A DNA stretch of 64,000 nucleotides from Rosa chinensis (GCF_002994745.2 NC_037093.1:44372384-44436383); one strand, 5' to 3'. Numbered from the stretch's first letter, positions 27,875-40,206 are shown. Notes: generated by a model from the sequence alone, not told the origin. Numbers and translations are program-made.

Positions 27875-29736
27875 CTTCCAACTAAACACGTCAGCAGCAT
27901 CATGTAAAGGTATCCATCTTCTGTATTTGATGCCGTTCCATTTAATAGTTCCAGACAACATCATTTGCATTTAGATCATGAACTGGATCATATGAACTTT
28001 TTGGGGTGATTGAAGATTGCATTTGATAATGTTTGTTTCTTTGGCTGAGTTTCTTTTCAGTATTCTGCATATTAGAGAACAAGTTGGCAGTGTTTATGGT
28101 GGGTTGGACTATTCGAACCTCTGCATCCTATACTCATACCTTGGCCCATTGGCAGGTTGTACAGCAAAGCAAGAGGAGATTTGGTGGTAGAAGTTTAAGA
28201 AACATTTTGCATTCCTCAACTTCAGTTAGATTGCTATAGGACTCCCAAGATTTGAGTTGGGGAGATTCAGAAGATTTGGGTTGTGGAAATTCTGCTATTT
28301 CTTTTTCTAGATAGTGATGCTATTGTATTGCTGTATGACCACAAAACATGTTGTAAGCTTTGTTGACTCCAGTGTGTGAAATGTTTACCACTATTGAAGA
28401 TGCTAATTTTTTTTTGTGGTATTTTCATTTTAAAAGGTTTTATATTGCTCTTCCTATGATTGTTCTAAAGGTATCTACCACTTCAGGCTCACCATATTGA
28501 TAATGCTGAATTCGGATGATATATGGTGAAAGGAAAATCAGCCTTGTAACATCTGAAAAATGTTTGTAAATCCTTTCTGATAAAGAAATTATGGTAATTG
28601 TGTCAATGGTAGAATTATTCTGTTTTTATCAACATTTGGAGGGTAGTTTCACCTTTGGTAATATTATTATTATTATTATTATCTTTTGAGTAAAGGACTG
28701 ATGCAGCAGTTCTTAAGTCTTGATTAATGAAATTGTCAAATACAAAAAAAGAAGACCGGGGGGGGGGGGGGGGGGGGGCATATTATAATAAGCATCTAAA
28801 GTATTTTTCAAAATATTATCAGAAATCTCTACAGTAGATGTGTATTCCAACAAGCATCAACTAGCAAAGAGTGTTTTACTGGCTGCTTCATTCGCTTTGA
28901 CACAGTGATGCCAACAGAAAGACAACATTTGGAGGGTAGTTTCACGTTTGGTAGTTAACATGCGCGAAATAGAGAATATGACCATAAATGAATGGTGGGT
29001 GGCGGCTATTTGTCTCTTCTGGTCAAGTTTTTAGTGTCACTTACAAGATCCGTTATCACTCTCTGTCAAGTAATCTAGGCAAGAAGCCAAATAACTCCTT
29101 GCTTTTTGGGGAATGTTGTTGTCAGTATTTAACATGCAGCAATACCAATTCTAGTGTACAAAGCCAGGCCAGAGAATAAGGTACAAATCACCAGCAGGCT
29201 GTTTTCTATTTATATAAATCTGGGAACCAGTAGCATATTCATCCAGAGCATGTGCTGCATGCTATGAATTTGAATCAAAGTCGAAGACAAGTTTTGTAGT
29301 TACATGACGATAGGCCATGTGATGCAGATCTTATTGTGATCCATTTATTCGGGGAAAAAAAAAAAATAGATAAATTGCTTACGAATCCAATGTGTTTAAA
29401 CTTTGAAGTTGACTTGCATCACAATTATGGTCCCATATTAAAGCTGATCCGAAATGTCATAAAAGGCCATCTGTCATTCAAGCTACAGTTTCAGAGGCTA
29501 CTGAGATTTCCTGCAAGAGAAGATGAAATGATGTCAAAATAAGCATTACACTGCTTTTTTCAGGAACACGAGAAGCTGTAAGACCTGATATATTCATCTA
29601 AATTAACATTTCTGAAACCGTCGATAGCAACACTATGATCAAGTCATATATGTTTGGACTGAATCCTTAGCCTGTTTGTTCTAGCCATTGGATGCTGAAT
29701 CATTACTTAGAAATTAGAAGCCAAAAGTAAACTAGT
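27875..29736. other. CDPK 3' UTR and intergenic region
   Basis: The 3' UTR likely reaches about 28400-28600. Beyond it there is an (ATT)n tract near 28664-28682, a run of 21 G (28758-28778) and a segment of about 30 bp (CAACATTTGGAGGGTAG...) repeated at about 28629 and 28922. No supportable gene. Confidence 0.5.
28758..28778 (+). repeat. Poly(G) tract, 21 G
   Basis: Uninterrupted run of 21 G after GAAGACC. It could form a G-quadruplex and is a likely site of sequencing error. Confidence 0.85.
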
Positions 29737-31838
29737 TTATAAATGCAAACTTGCCTTCAGAGTTGCTGCGCTTGAGAAGGTGCATCTTGATGTGATGGCA
29801 CGTCCTTCATCAAATAGCCATCCCACCTCGCTGTAAGTACTGCCATCTTTACCTTCTTTTACTGAACACCACAATTGCTTGGGAAGCAATATGAGACCAC
29901 TTTCATCTCTTACTGAGTTCTGCTCACTGTCCCCTGAAAGTTCTTGAAAGTTCTGCATTTATCAAGTTTACATTAGTTACTAATTGGACCATGGAGTTGC
30001 AAGTTTTTGGACATGTATTGATGTGCAATTATGTTGATGCAAGTCATCAGTCAATAATATGCTCCAGGGGATCAAAATATGGGTTTCATATTCATCTAAT
30101 AAACCTAGATACAGTCATCACTCTGAAAACTTCTGCTTCTGATTGGTTCTATTAAATTATACACCTATTGTTCCATAGATCCTTCTGAAACAAATCTTAA
30201 TGCTATACCGTATTGCACAGAAAAGGGCATCAAAATGATATCTGAAAATCTAAAGAGTTTGAATAGAATGTAAAGATGCAAAGTTTGAATGTGATTCCCA
30301 CATTTGCAAAAGGAATAAATGAAATGAACCACTTCCCTGAATAAAATTACAGACTTTCAACCAAATAAAATAATTAATAAGTACTTGAACGTCTACAGCA
30401 AGCTTAATGAGCAAATAGCACCATATCATGCATGGATATAAGCAAAATAGCACCAAAGAAGAGTTATGGCACACAAATATATTCAAGGATTTGAGTTTCA
30501 TTTCAGCATAATATTAACATGCAGATCATACACACAAAACCAAAATAACTTGGATTTTGATAACTCACATTTTGAGAACCATTAAAATTGGCAACAGCAC
30601 TGGAGCTCTGCCAAGTACCAACAACTTTTGAAGCTTCCAATGCGGGCGTAGAAGCAAAAGCAGAATCACGGATGGCACATCCACCTAATTGCTCCCCATT
30701 TCTGAATGGCCCATACCACTGTTCACAAAGAACCCTAAGACTCTGCAATACCATCTTCATATTGTCTATGCAAATCACCTGAATTATCCTCACACGAGAC
30801 TCCTTATCTTGAGGATTGATCAAGCAATACTCCACTTCCAACAACTTATTCAAACTCTTATCCTCCACTGGCAAAACAGACACATAACATCCACTAGCCT
30901 GATACGCAAAGGCAGAAACTTTGTTGTTCACACCACCCACATTCCTCTCGAGGATGCTGTACCGCGTAGCAGCATCGGCTTCACATCCAACTGTGGGAAG
31001 CAGCTCTATCGTCTTGTAGGTAACAACTTGGTCTTCTGGGTCAGCAAGAGTGGGACATTGAGTCTGCCAGTCGAAAACCTTAACCTCCCACTCCCTGTAA
31101 GCATCAGGCACAACCCTTTCTGGGAGTTCAATTGGGTTCCCTTCGGTTGTGAAGTCTGCTCCATAGCCATCCCATTCACCGGACACATTTCTGGCAAATT
31201 CGGACCACGCTTTGAACAAATAAAAGATATTCACAAAAGACAAATTGAATCATAATACATCTTAATCTCTTCAAGATTACATTCTACACTTCATCATTCA
31301 AAAGGAAGATTAGAGATATTTAACCCCAACATCTATTATCCAAAAAAACTGGGCATTTTCTCTGTCTAGAAAATTGTACAGAAATTAAGCTTTTCTTTCC
31401 ATTATACAAGTTACCTCTATACAATCAAAAGCTAATAGCTTCAACTGCTCTGCTTTGACTACTAAAACGAAAGATGAAATCTTTTGATGCTGGAGATAGT
31501 AATCAGATGCTTTTATTGAAACCCAGAAAAATATAGAAGCAAATAAGCAGAATCATGAGTAAAATTTCTGGGTTTAGAATAAACTAACCAGAGGCAGAAG
31601 TGGAGGTGGGATTGAAGCTGTTACTGCGGTCATCCTCATGAAGTTGGTGTTCAAGGTCAGAGAGGCTGGTCTTGGTAGAGGAAGAGGCAGCGCTCTGGAC
31701 AATTTGAGTAGCAGTGCGACGATTTTGTGGGTGTGGAAATTGAGGGCTTGAAGGCTTTTTATGAGGAGAAGAAGGCAAGGAAGTGCTAAAGCTTAAAGCT
31801 CTAGTGTGGGGGATTACACTGTTTAAAGCCATAGCCAT
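29737..31838 (-). CDS. Predicted plastid-targeted protein of unknown function
   Basis: Three coding exons on the minus strand: 31838-31589, 31209-30569 and 29952-29737. Splice sites are GT-AG and the phases fit, giving 368 aa. The N-terminus (about 80 residues from MAMALNSVIPHTRALSFS) is rich in Ser, Thr, Pro and Arg and poor in acids, as in a chloroplast transit peptide. The mature part begins with a conserved-looking AWSEFARNVSGEWDGYGADF, then GCEADAATRYSILERN, a middle region ending WYGPFRNGEQLGGCAIRD, and a C-terminal stretch with LPKQLWCSVKEGKDGSTY. The pattern of alternating strands and the opening tryptophan-glycine motif recall lipocalin-like DUF3598-type proteins of chloroplasts and cyanobacteria, but this is a loose impression. 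No membrane segment is seen. A function cannot be given. Confidence 0.85.
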
Positions 31839-33059
31839 GTGAATTTGGTAAGGTATGATGGGTCTGAGTGGTCTTATTTATCCTCAGCAACCACCAATGG
31901 AGCTGAGAAAGAAAGACAAGAGTTGTAGCCTTGTTTATGAGCTTGGCTACACAAACAAGAAGAAGATGATGGAATATTCTTAGGTGGAGAATCGAAGAAG
32001 GGAAATTACTGGACTGGCCTTGATTTGAAACGGTGTCGTATCACGCTTGTCCATTTCTTCCCATTTCGTAGTTCAGTAAAAACCCGACTTTGTTTGATCA
32101 GAAGATAAGATAGGGTTTTTACTGGGTTGGTGTTTGCAGTGAGAGCAGAGGGAGGAGGAGGAGCAAAGAAGCTGCAGTGAAAAGGTTATTTTTGCTGCTC
32201 TACCTCCCCTCTATTCTATACTGGTTGCAATTTGAGTAAGATGGTAAATCTTACGCCAATACTGATAGAGGAACTTTGCCTCGGGGAATTTCAAAATTTT
32301 AAGATTATCTGAACTTTTGAATGCCCCACCTAAAATCAAATCATGTCTCCACTACTGACTCGTTTGTCTGTGCTCTCTCACTTTATATCCGGTGTTGTCT
32401 AGATTCTGCATTTCTGGATCTGATCTAGGGAAAAAATTCAGCAGAGAAAGGCAGAGGTACGTACGTCTTGCATGCAATTCAATTTTATTGATCTCACTTT
32501 CTTATGTTGCTTTCCATTGAGTCCTTCTGGTCTTTGGTATTGCTCTGCCTAGTGATCTGTATTCTCTAGTCAAGAAAAATCGGAAAAGAACGAGTAAAAA
32601 CTATTTATTATGGCTTGAGATGACTTTGAGTTGATTCTTTCTTCCATTTTGCTGTGTTTGTGAATTGTGATTGCTTCATCTGTTCCCTGTGCATCTGTAT
32701 TTATCCACAAAAAGAAAAAGAAAAAAAGAAAAAAAAGGTGATTGTCTTCGTAGATTACTTTCATTCGCTTCCATGTTCGTCTGTAAATGATTTCATTAAA
32801 AAACACAGCATCCTTTTCCTAGTGTTTTTTTTTTCCCTTACCATCGACTCTTCGAGATTGCAGTTGTTCTGTGTACACCTTTATTGCTTTCGTTAGTTGT
32901 TCCTCTCTCTTTCCTCCTCAGCTTCTTGTTATCATTCCTCGATTCAATTCTTCGTGTGTCGTTCCTTCCTTCCTTCCCTCCCTTCTGATCTTTCTATTAT
33001 TCGTTTGTTTCACTTCTGGCCCTACACAAAAAAAAAAAAAAAAAAAAAGTTTCAAAGAA
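31839..33059. promoter_or_regulatory. Shared upstream region of two divergent genes
   Basis: Lies between the start of the minus-strand plastid gene (31838) and the NLR start (33060). A TATA-like TTTATATCC at about 32382 and a GGTACGTACG donor-like site at about 32457 suggest that the NLR transcript starts near 32410 and has a leader intron. A CAG acceptor near 32921 is one possible end. A run of 20 A lies at 33029-33048 just before the ATG. Confidence 0.45.
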
Positions 33060-36000
33060 ATGGAAGCTATCGTTTCATCAGTTCTTGGAAAACTAGCAGA
33101 GTACACAGTTGAACCGGTTCTGCGACAGTTTGGTTATCTGATTCACTATGAGAGTAACGTTGCTCGTCTCAATAACCAAGTTGAGAGGCTGAATGCCCAA
33201 AGACGCGACGTGGCAGAAAAAATTGAAGCAGCGACCAGGAATTCAGAGACTATTCTTCACCAAGTTGAGATCTGGTTGGACCAGGTGGATCGAACCTTAC
33301 GAGACAAGGATACATGTTTTGAAAACGAGCGAACAGCAAAGGCGGAATGCTGCTCAAATGGCTGGTTCCCCAATTTGAAGATACGGCATTCCTTGAGTAG
33401 GAAAGCGAAGAAGATGACTCCGGATGTCGATAGCCTCATTGATAACAAGTTTGAGGTTGTAGGCTTCGCTGCCAGACATGAAGGGGCCAGCTCCTCCCAG
33501 GCATCCAACATTATGAATTTTGAATCAAGAAAATCAATCATTGAAGGTGTGATGGAAGCTCTGAAAGGGAATCAAGTCAATCTGATTGTCATATGCGGCA
33601 TGGGCGGAATTGGCAAGACAACAATGGTGAAAGAAGTTGTTATCAGAGCAAAGAAGGAGGGTCTAGTTGATGAGCATGCAAAGGTAGTTGTTAATGACAA
33701 ACCTGATATAAGTAAGATTCAATCTGATATTGCAGAATTGCTGGGCCTGAAACTTGAAGAACAGGTTTTAGAATCAAGAGCAGATAAGTTATTTAATAGA
33801 TTATCTGCTAAGAGAGTTCTTGTAGTATTAGATAATGTTTGGGAAACGCTGGATTTGCGGGAAATAGGGATTCCCAGTGGTCTAAACAGTTGTAAAATCT
33901 TGGTAACATCACGAAACCAAGATATCTTCAATGATATGGAAGAAGCTAGAAAGAAATTCCCCATTGACGTTTTGCCCGAAAGTGATGCATGGAGTCTGTT
34001 TAAGAAGATGGCTGGAGATGATATTGAATCTGATCCCGAGCTGCGTTCGATAGCAGAACAGGTACTCGAGAAATGTGATGGATTACCAGTTGCAATTTCG
34101 ACTTTGGGAAGCGCACTACGGGGGAAACCGAGAGCGAGCTGGAATTATGCACTCGGACTGTTACAAAATCCTTTTGAGGGAGACATTCAACCTTTTGAGG
34201 GAGAGATTCAAGGAATGAAGAAGAACGTGTATCATCCAATTAGGTTGAGTTACGACTTTCTGGAAAGTGAGCGGGTCAAATCCTTGTTTCTGCTGTGTTG
34301 TATATTTCGAGAAAGCACTGATATACCTGTTGAAGATTTGGTGACGCATGCGTTTGGGCTTCGGGTCTTTCAAAGAATTGATAAAGTTGAAAAAGCAAGG
34401 GATGGTGTAGAAGCCTTGGTTTACACACTCAAAAGTTGCTATTTATTGTTGGACAGTGGCAAAGAAGAGTGTGTAAGAATGCATGACGTGGTGCGTGCCG
34501 TAGGCTTACGGATAGCCTCTGATGAGAGTGAAGGCACATTTCTTGTAAGACACGGAGTGCCACTGGAGAATTGGTCCCGGGGATACATTTGTACTTCACT
34601 AACAGCCAATAAAAGTACTCATGAGCTTTTGTTGTTGTCACGCACAAATGATGAAGAGAGGTCCAATGTGGGCACACTAGGCACATTGAATGGAGTGGAA
34701 GATCTTAAAGTCTTAGACATCTCAGTTCCTTATAAGGGTCTTTATACATGGATAACGTTTGCTATTATGTCTAGAACAAGATTGGAATCACTTCCGATAC
34801 TTATGAGAAACATTCAAACACTGTGTCTAAGGGGTTTAGAACTCAGATTGGAAACAATTTCTATGATTGGGGACCTACGGACACTCACGATACTCCGCCT
34901 AGGTGGATCTTCCATACAGTATGTACCTGAGGAATTTAAAAACTTGTGCAATCTAAAGTTGCTAGATTTGGCGGATTGTTCGGAACTTCAAGAAATCTCA
35001 TCAGGTGTCATATCAAGTTTAACCAAACTAGAAGAATTGTACTTGTGGGGTAGCTTCGAGGACTGGAATGATGTGCGGATTATTCAACTTTCATCGGAGC
35101 TACTGCAGTTGTCTTTGTTGACGAGTTTAGAAACCACTCTGTCTGTTGATATTCTGCAAAACAGCAGGCATCTATTTGCTAAGCTTAAAAGATTTAGGCT
35201 CTGTATACTAAAAAATAAAAGACGTGTACCCAAGTTTCTCCGCAGTATACCACTTTACAAATTGCCTGCAAATCCTCGTGACAACCTCTTGAGACTTGAA
35301 GATCTTGGCGCAGACTGCTCTCTTCTGGAAGTCTCTGTGTTGCTAAAGACAACTCATTTTCTACACCTAGGAAATGAAACTTTGGCCCACCCTTTCAATG
35401 TAGTAGATGCAGAGTGCGGTGGAAACTTGAAGGGTCTTACGGTCACACACTGTGATGCTCTGGAATATCTCGTTGACTTGACACGTGCTGAAACTACTCC
35501 TGTAGTTTTTCCTGTCTTGGCTTCACTGAAGATCTATGGTGCACAGAGGTTGCAGGAGATTTTTCATGGATTACTGCCAGTGGGGTCGCTTAAATCACTA
35601 CGACGTTTAATCATACACCGGGCGGATGCATTAAGGCATGTTTGGAAGACAGAAAGCCAGTTTGACCGCCTGGAAAGTCTAACATTAACCGACTGCCAAT
35701 CGTTGCAAGTTATTGTTGCTTGGCAAGAATCGGGACATCATCATGAGGAAGAAGCCAAGGAGATCAACTTCCCTAATTTGACACAGTTGGAACTTGCAGA
35801 ACTACCAAGCCTCGTTGGGATATGTAGTAAAAAAGTCTGCAAGCTCAACTTCTCTAAATTGTTAGATTTACAACTCAGAACGCTTCCGCGATTCAGTGGT
35901 CAGTGGTTGAATGGTTTGGCTCCAACAAGTAACTCGAATGATGTCGATGTACAACATCTATTCGACCCCAAGGTACTTTTTTTTTTTCCTTTTCTTTTCC

Positions 36001-36509
36001 GGTAAAATTGCATTTCTGAAGAATGTTTAGAAAAGATGATACGTGTGTCTGGCACTTTTGTTTTTTTAATTTTTATATTCGGTCTGAATGTGGCACTTTA
36101 AATTAGAAAAACAAAAGATTATTGCATGGAAGTAAATGTCTAAAACTCTAAATGATAGGTAATTGTTACATGTCTGCAGGTACATACATTATCACTGGTC
36201 ACCATGTTTCAGTAGTGGCTCTATGTTGGTATGGGCCCAATGTTTGTTAACCAAAAAACAAAACAAAGAAAAGATCGATAAACATTATATAATGTAACTT
36301 GATCAAGAAAATTACAGCTAAATGCCTGGCCTTTGGCCCCTATTTAATAGTAGGGGCTGTGACCACTTACCCAATTTTTGGCCAAAAATTGCCCACTTAC
36401 TCCACTAAGAGTTTTTTAACCCCATTTACCCAATCTAACAGTGTTTGACAGTATTGCTCTCATTTTAATTAACAAATTAAACTCATATCTCTTTCTCCTC
36501 CCCCTCATC

Positions 36510-36601
<92 letters not shown>

Positions 36602-39381
36602 CCACCATGCCCACCACTCCACTATCGATGTCGGCCTCCACCGCCGCCGCTCCGTCCCACCGTCGGACCACCAGAGGATGACGCCATCTAACTCCACGAT
36701 CCCAACCCTTCTGGGCTTCGCCGGTTTTGTTCGTCAGATGTCCAGGAAGCTCCGAAGCTCCACGCCGGAATCGGGTCTGGGCTTCCCTTGCAGGTCTCGG
36801 ACGACGTCAAAACTGTGGTCTATTGGGGGGTAATAGACAGATTATTGCCCCCCACTAATTTCTTAACTGTGGTTAATTAATCATTGAAATTAGAGTTTTG
36901 ATAAGTCTTATGTTGTTTTGAGTTTATTAAAGTACAATAATCTGTCAATGATAGTTAAGTGAAGGGTTCTGACTTAAAACGAAGACATTATTTGGGGGCA
37001 GTAATGTGTCTACTGCCCCCCACTAAACCATTAAAACTTGCACCAGTTAAGTGAAGGGTTTTGACATCGTATGAAGACATTATTTGGGGGCAGTAATGTG
37101 CCTACTGCCCCCCACTAAACCATTAAAACTTGCACCAGTTTCAAGGATTCACAGTGTATTGCACTTTATCACAAACAAATCAACAAGAGATGATTACTAT
37201 CTCCTAAGAAAGACATTATTGGGTAGCACTAATGTGTCTACTGCCCCCCAATAGACCATCAAACATTACACCGCTTCCTATGTTTCACAGATTATAAAAG
37301 TTATTCACATTCAAAACAACAGATAATGTCTAAAAACCCACATTTTGAGGGTCAATATTCTGTCTACTGCCCCCCACTAGACTGACACAAACCACACAAT
37401 TTTTTTCATTTATCGACTACTGCAATTTAACATTACATTTACTTTGGAATAGCAGTTTTCAGTCCGTCAATAAATAAAGCAGTCATCATTGGCCCCCAAT
37501 ACAAAGTCTACTGGGGGGCACTAATGTAACAACTTTTATGGTTATGACTGCACAATAGCAGATGGCAGTTTTCAGTCCCAGATAACAGTTTTCAGTCCAT
37601 AGTCGATTCCTTCAGAAGGTCAACCCCGGCCTTGCCGAGCTTCTAAGCGACGAGGACCGTTGGCTTAGCGTCGAGCTTGGCCGCGGAGAGCACGACGACG
37701 AGTTTCGGCGCCACGATGGCGAGAGCAGGCGTCGTGGGCAACCTGCTGGAGGGATGGAGGGAGGGAGAGAGAAATCCGACGTCGTCTGGAGAGAGAGAGA
37801 GAGAGAGAGAGAGAGATCGGTGAGGGGGGAGGAGAGAGAAATCGGTGAGGGGGGAGAGGGTAAAAAAGTCCCAAAAATAAATAAAAAGAAGAAAAAAAGA
37901 ATTAATTGGGTAAAGGGGAAATAATCCCTTAGAGTGTTTTGGGTAAACGGGGTTAAAAAACAGTTAGTGGAGCAAGTGGGCAAATTTTAAGCTAAAATTG
38001 GGTAAATGAGCATTTTCCCTTAATGGTACTAGCTTCATATATGTGCGATGCCCAGGGTAATAGTAAAAAATTTGATACGTTTTGGTCTCAAATTTCAGTC
38101 ACAAAAGAGAATAAAAGTTAAGAAACTACATGCAACAATTTATGAATTGAAATTGTGTTTTTAACCCACTCTTTTCTTCTTTTCTGATATTCTTTTATTT
38201 GATTCTGATATTTTACCATAATGACATTTCAATGTGTTTTATATGAATTAAGGTTTATTTTATTCAAAAGGCATATATGTCAATCAAAATTTTGGTGAAG
38301 CCTTTGACACCAAAAGAATGGTTTCCATTTATAGTAGTAGAGATAATCTTAGGGAGATGATTTTTTCATTTTGACGTTTCAGTTTTACACTTGCACTGCA
38401 CTTGTAAATATGTAATGCAAATAATAAATATATTGAAAAATGAAGTGTCAAAATCATTGCCATTATTTTACATTGATCATCTTAATTAGTATGGTGTTAA
38501 GCCTTGAATCAATCATACAGTATTTGTTACATCCATGAATTCGTTCAGTTTTTTAAGATGTCTATTACTAATGCAGCCTAAGAGGAAATTGATGTAGTGA
38601 AAAGTAATTACAGACTAGGTGGTATTTGCAGGTTGATTTTCCACTCTTGAGACTTCTGTATCTTGAACATATGCACAACTTTGAAGAGATATGGCACAAC
38701 CAACTCTCTCCCTACTCATTCTGCGAACTAAGAGAACTAAAGGTGGAAAGTTGTGACAAAATATCACATTTGGTACCAACATATATGCAAAACAGATTGC
38801 AGAAATTGGAGAAGATACATGTGTCCAAGTGTTCTTCGCTACAAGAGATTTTTGAATTGAGGAGGTCGAGGGTCAACGAAGATGAAGGATCAAGGGAAAC
38901 ACCGTCAAATATTTACCAACCTGATCAAGGAATACTACAAATAAATAATCAGATCATGGACATCAAAATCTTTCAGCATCTAACAAATTTATCCGTCTAT
39001 AGATGTGAAAGCTTGAGAAAAGTGTGCTCTTCTTCCATTGCAAGAAGTCTTGTGAACCTCGAAAAACTAGAAATCAGTAAGTGCAACAGGTTGGAAGAAA
39101 TAGTAGCAGCAGAAGAGGGTGAAAAAGCAGAGGATAACAACATGTTCCCTCATCTCAGACTTTTGACTCTTCAATATCTACCAAATCTCGTAAGTTTTTC
39201 CAGAGAAAAATGTGCTTTAGATTGGCCATCCATGGAAGACATAACTATAAAGGACTGCCCCGAAATGAAGAAATTCTGTTCAGGATCGCTTACCACAGCA
39301 ATGAAAATGAAAATAAAAATAAGTGGTGAAGTTGATGAGAATATTCACAGGGAGCTTGACATGAGTAATAGGAAAGCCTGA
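33060..39381 (+). CDS. CC-NB-LRR disease resistance protein (RPS2/At4g27190-like)
   Basis: Intracellular immune receptor. Two coding exons, 33060-35972 and 38632-39381, join in phase to 1220 aa. The ATG at 33060 is chosen because it opens the typical coiled-coil start MEAIVSSVLGKLAEY. Upstream in-frame sequence is CT-rich leader and a poly(A) run. Coiled coil: residues 1-170. NB-ARC: P-loop GMGGIGKT (180-187), kinase-2 VLVVLDNVW (253-261), RNBS-B CKILVTSRN (278-286), GLPVAI (341-346), MHDV (474-477). LRRs follow from about 540 to the end, continuing across the intron (LRELKVESCDKISHLV in exon 2). Kinase-2 has DN where DD is usual, with the first Asp kept. A 21-bp tandem duplication (34170-34211) repeats FEGDIQP/FEGEIQG. 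The 2.66-kb intron holds a Mutator-like element. Both exons are open, so the gene looks functional. Confidence 0.92.
36514..36598. repeat. (TC)n microsatellite
   Basis: About 42 uninterrupted TC repeats inside the Mutator-like element. A shorter GA run lies near its other end at about 37790-37815. Confidence 0.93.
36825..37520. repeat. Repeated hairpin motif array, six copies
   Basis: A motif of the form GGGGGCAGTA-(7)-TACTGCCCCCC recurs at about 36825, 36994, 37086, 37221, 37350 and (inverted form) 37492. Some copies have decayed left arms. Two copies lie in an 87-bp tandem unit (about 36955-37140). All are inside the Mutator-like element. Confidence 0.8.
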
Positions 39382-39772
39382 TCTGAATTTTTAGATCCCT
39401 AACAGGTTCGTAATTGCAACTCTTTTCTTCAGTACTATCATCTGTAATTTTTACTACTTTTGCGCTGCTGCATGTATTAATGTACGTGCCACTTAGAAAA
39501 TGTCGTATGTGTCAAATTTTCAGATTTTGATAGAGTTGCATTTCAGCGCGTGCAGGAGTGAATCTGGAGCAGTTGTTTTTTTTTTTCCTCCGGCAGAAGA
39601 GCTGTTTATTTCACAATTTGGGGCCATTGAGAGATTGTTACATGTGTTTGCAAGAATTCCTGAATAAGCGAACTTACGTCCACCTAGTAGACAATAAGAT
39701 TGATAGTTGTGTGATAAAAGAAAAAAGAAAGAAAAAAAAGGTGTGTCATTTGTTTATTTTGTAAGATGAGAT
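39382..39772 (+). other. 3' flank of the NLR gene
   Basis: Probable 3' UTR up to about 39550, then AT-rich sequence ending in the left copy of the retroposon target duplication. Confidence 0.5.
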
Positions 39773-39835
39773 TTTTTTTTTTTTTGAAAAGAAGACAAAA
39801 GTCAATATATTGATCAAAAGCCAGAATGACTCTTA

Positions 39836-40206
39836 GGCCATCTCCAGCTGTGGGGGTTTAAGCCCCCCGGCTAAATTTTAGCCCCCGATAATCACTATTC
39901 ATGCAAATGGTAAGGGCTATAATTTCTACCATCTCCAACCCTTAGGGCTATAAATTTAAATATCATGTTATTTTATTGTTTGTCCTTTAATCTCAGCCAT
40001 TGGTTTTGTTGATCAAAATTTTGGGCCACCAGCGTGGTCCCCATGAAGAAGAAGCCCAAGGGCTAAACAAAGGGCTATGTTTAGCCCAGCCCTTAGCCCT
40101 TTTAGCCCCCCAAATTAGTTTTTGTTATAGCATAGCCTTGGGTTGGAGATGGAAAATGGTGTTTTTTGGGCTATACCAACCCCTTAGCCCAGGGTTGAAG
40201 ATGGCC
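39836..40206. mobile_element. MITE nested in the retroposon, 371 bp
   Basis: Inverted ends GGCCATCTCCAGC / the reverse of TTGAAGATGGCC, flanked by TA (39834-39835, 40207-40208). The outer bases TTA...TAA extend the inverted repeat, so TSD length (2 or 3 bp) and superfamily are ambiguous. Inside, TTAGCCC-type blocks recur in both orientations. Confidence 0.7.

Larger units (their letters stand above)
36353..38019. mobile_element. Non-autonomous Mutator-like element in the NLR intron
   Basis: Imperfect terminal inverted repeats of about 90 bp (left from GGGGCTGTGACCACTTACCC, right end read inward GGGAAAATGCTCATTTACCC). They are flanked by a 9-bp duplication with one change: TTAATAGTA (36344-36352) and TTAATGGTA (38020-38028). 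That TSD length is the Mutator signature. There is no transposase. The interior holds a CT microsatellite, two GC-rich patches (about 36600-36820 and 37610-37760) that could be captured gene pieces, and a repeated hairpin motif. Confidence 0.83.

Noticed and set aside
28028..28239. 68-codon frame downstream of the CDPK gene
   Set aside because: Lies in the probable 3' UTR, has no recognised domain, and starts after the intact CDPK stop.
30689..31255. 188-codon frame antisense to the plastid protein gene
   Set aside because: It is the shadow of exon 2, has no recognisable domain, and the minus-strand gene has consistent splice sites.
32871..33059. In-frame extension of the NLR protein upstream of 33060
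   Set aside because: It translates a CT-rich leader and a poly(A) run into Phe/Leu/Lys tracts. The ATG at 33060 gives the canonical coiled-coil start.
36416..36833. Ser-Leu and Arg-Glu repeat frames over the CT microsatellite
   Set aside because: Dinucleotide repeat artefacts within a Mutator-like element.
36825..37520. CRISPR-like spaced palindromic repeats
   Set aside because: Eukaryotic nuclear sequence inside a transposon, with irregular spacing, decaying repeats and no cas genes.
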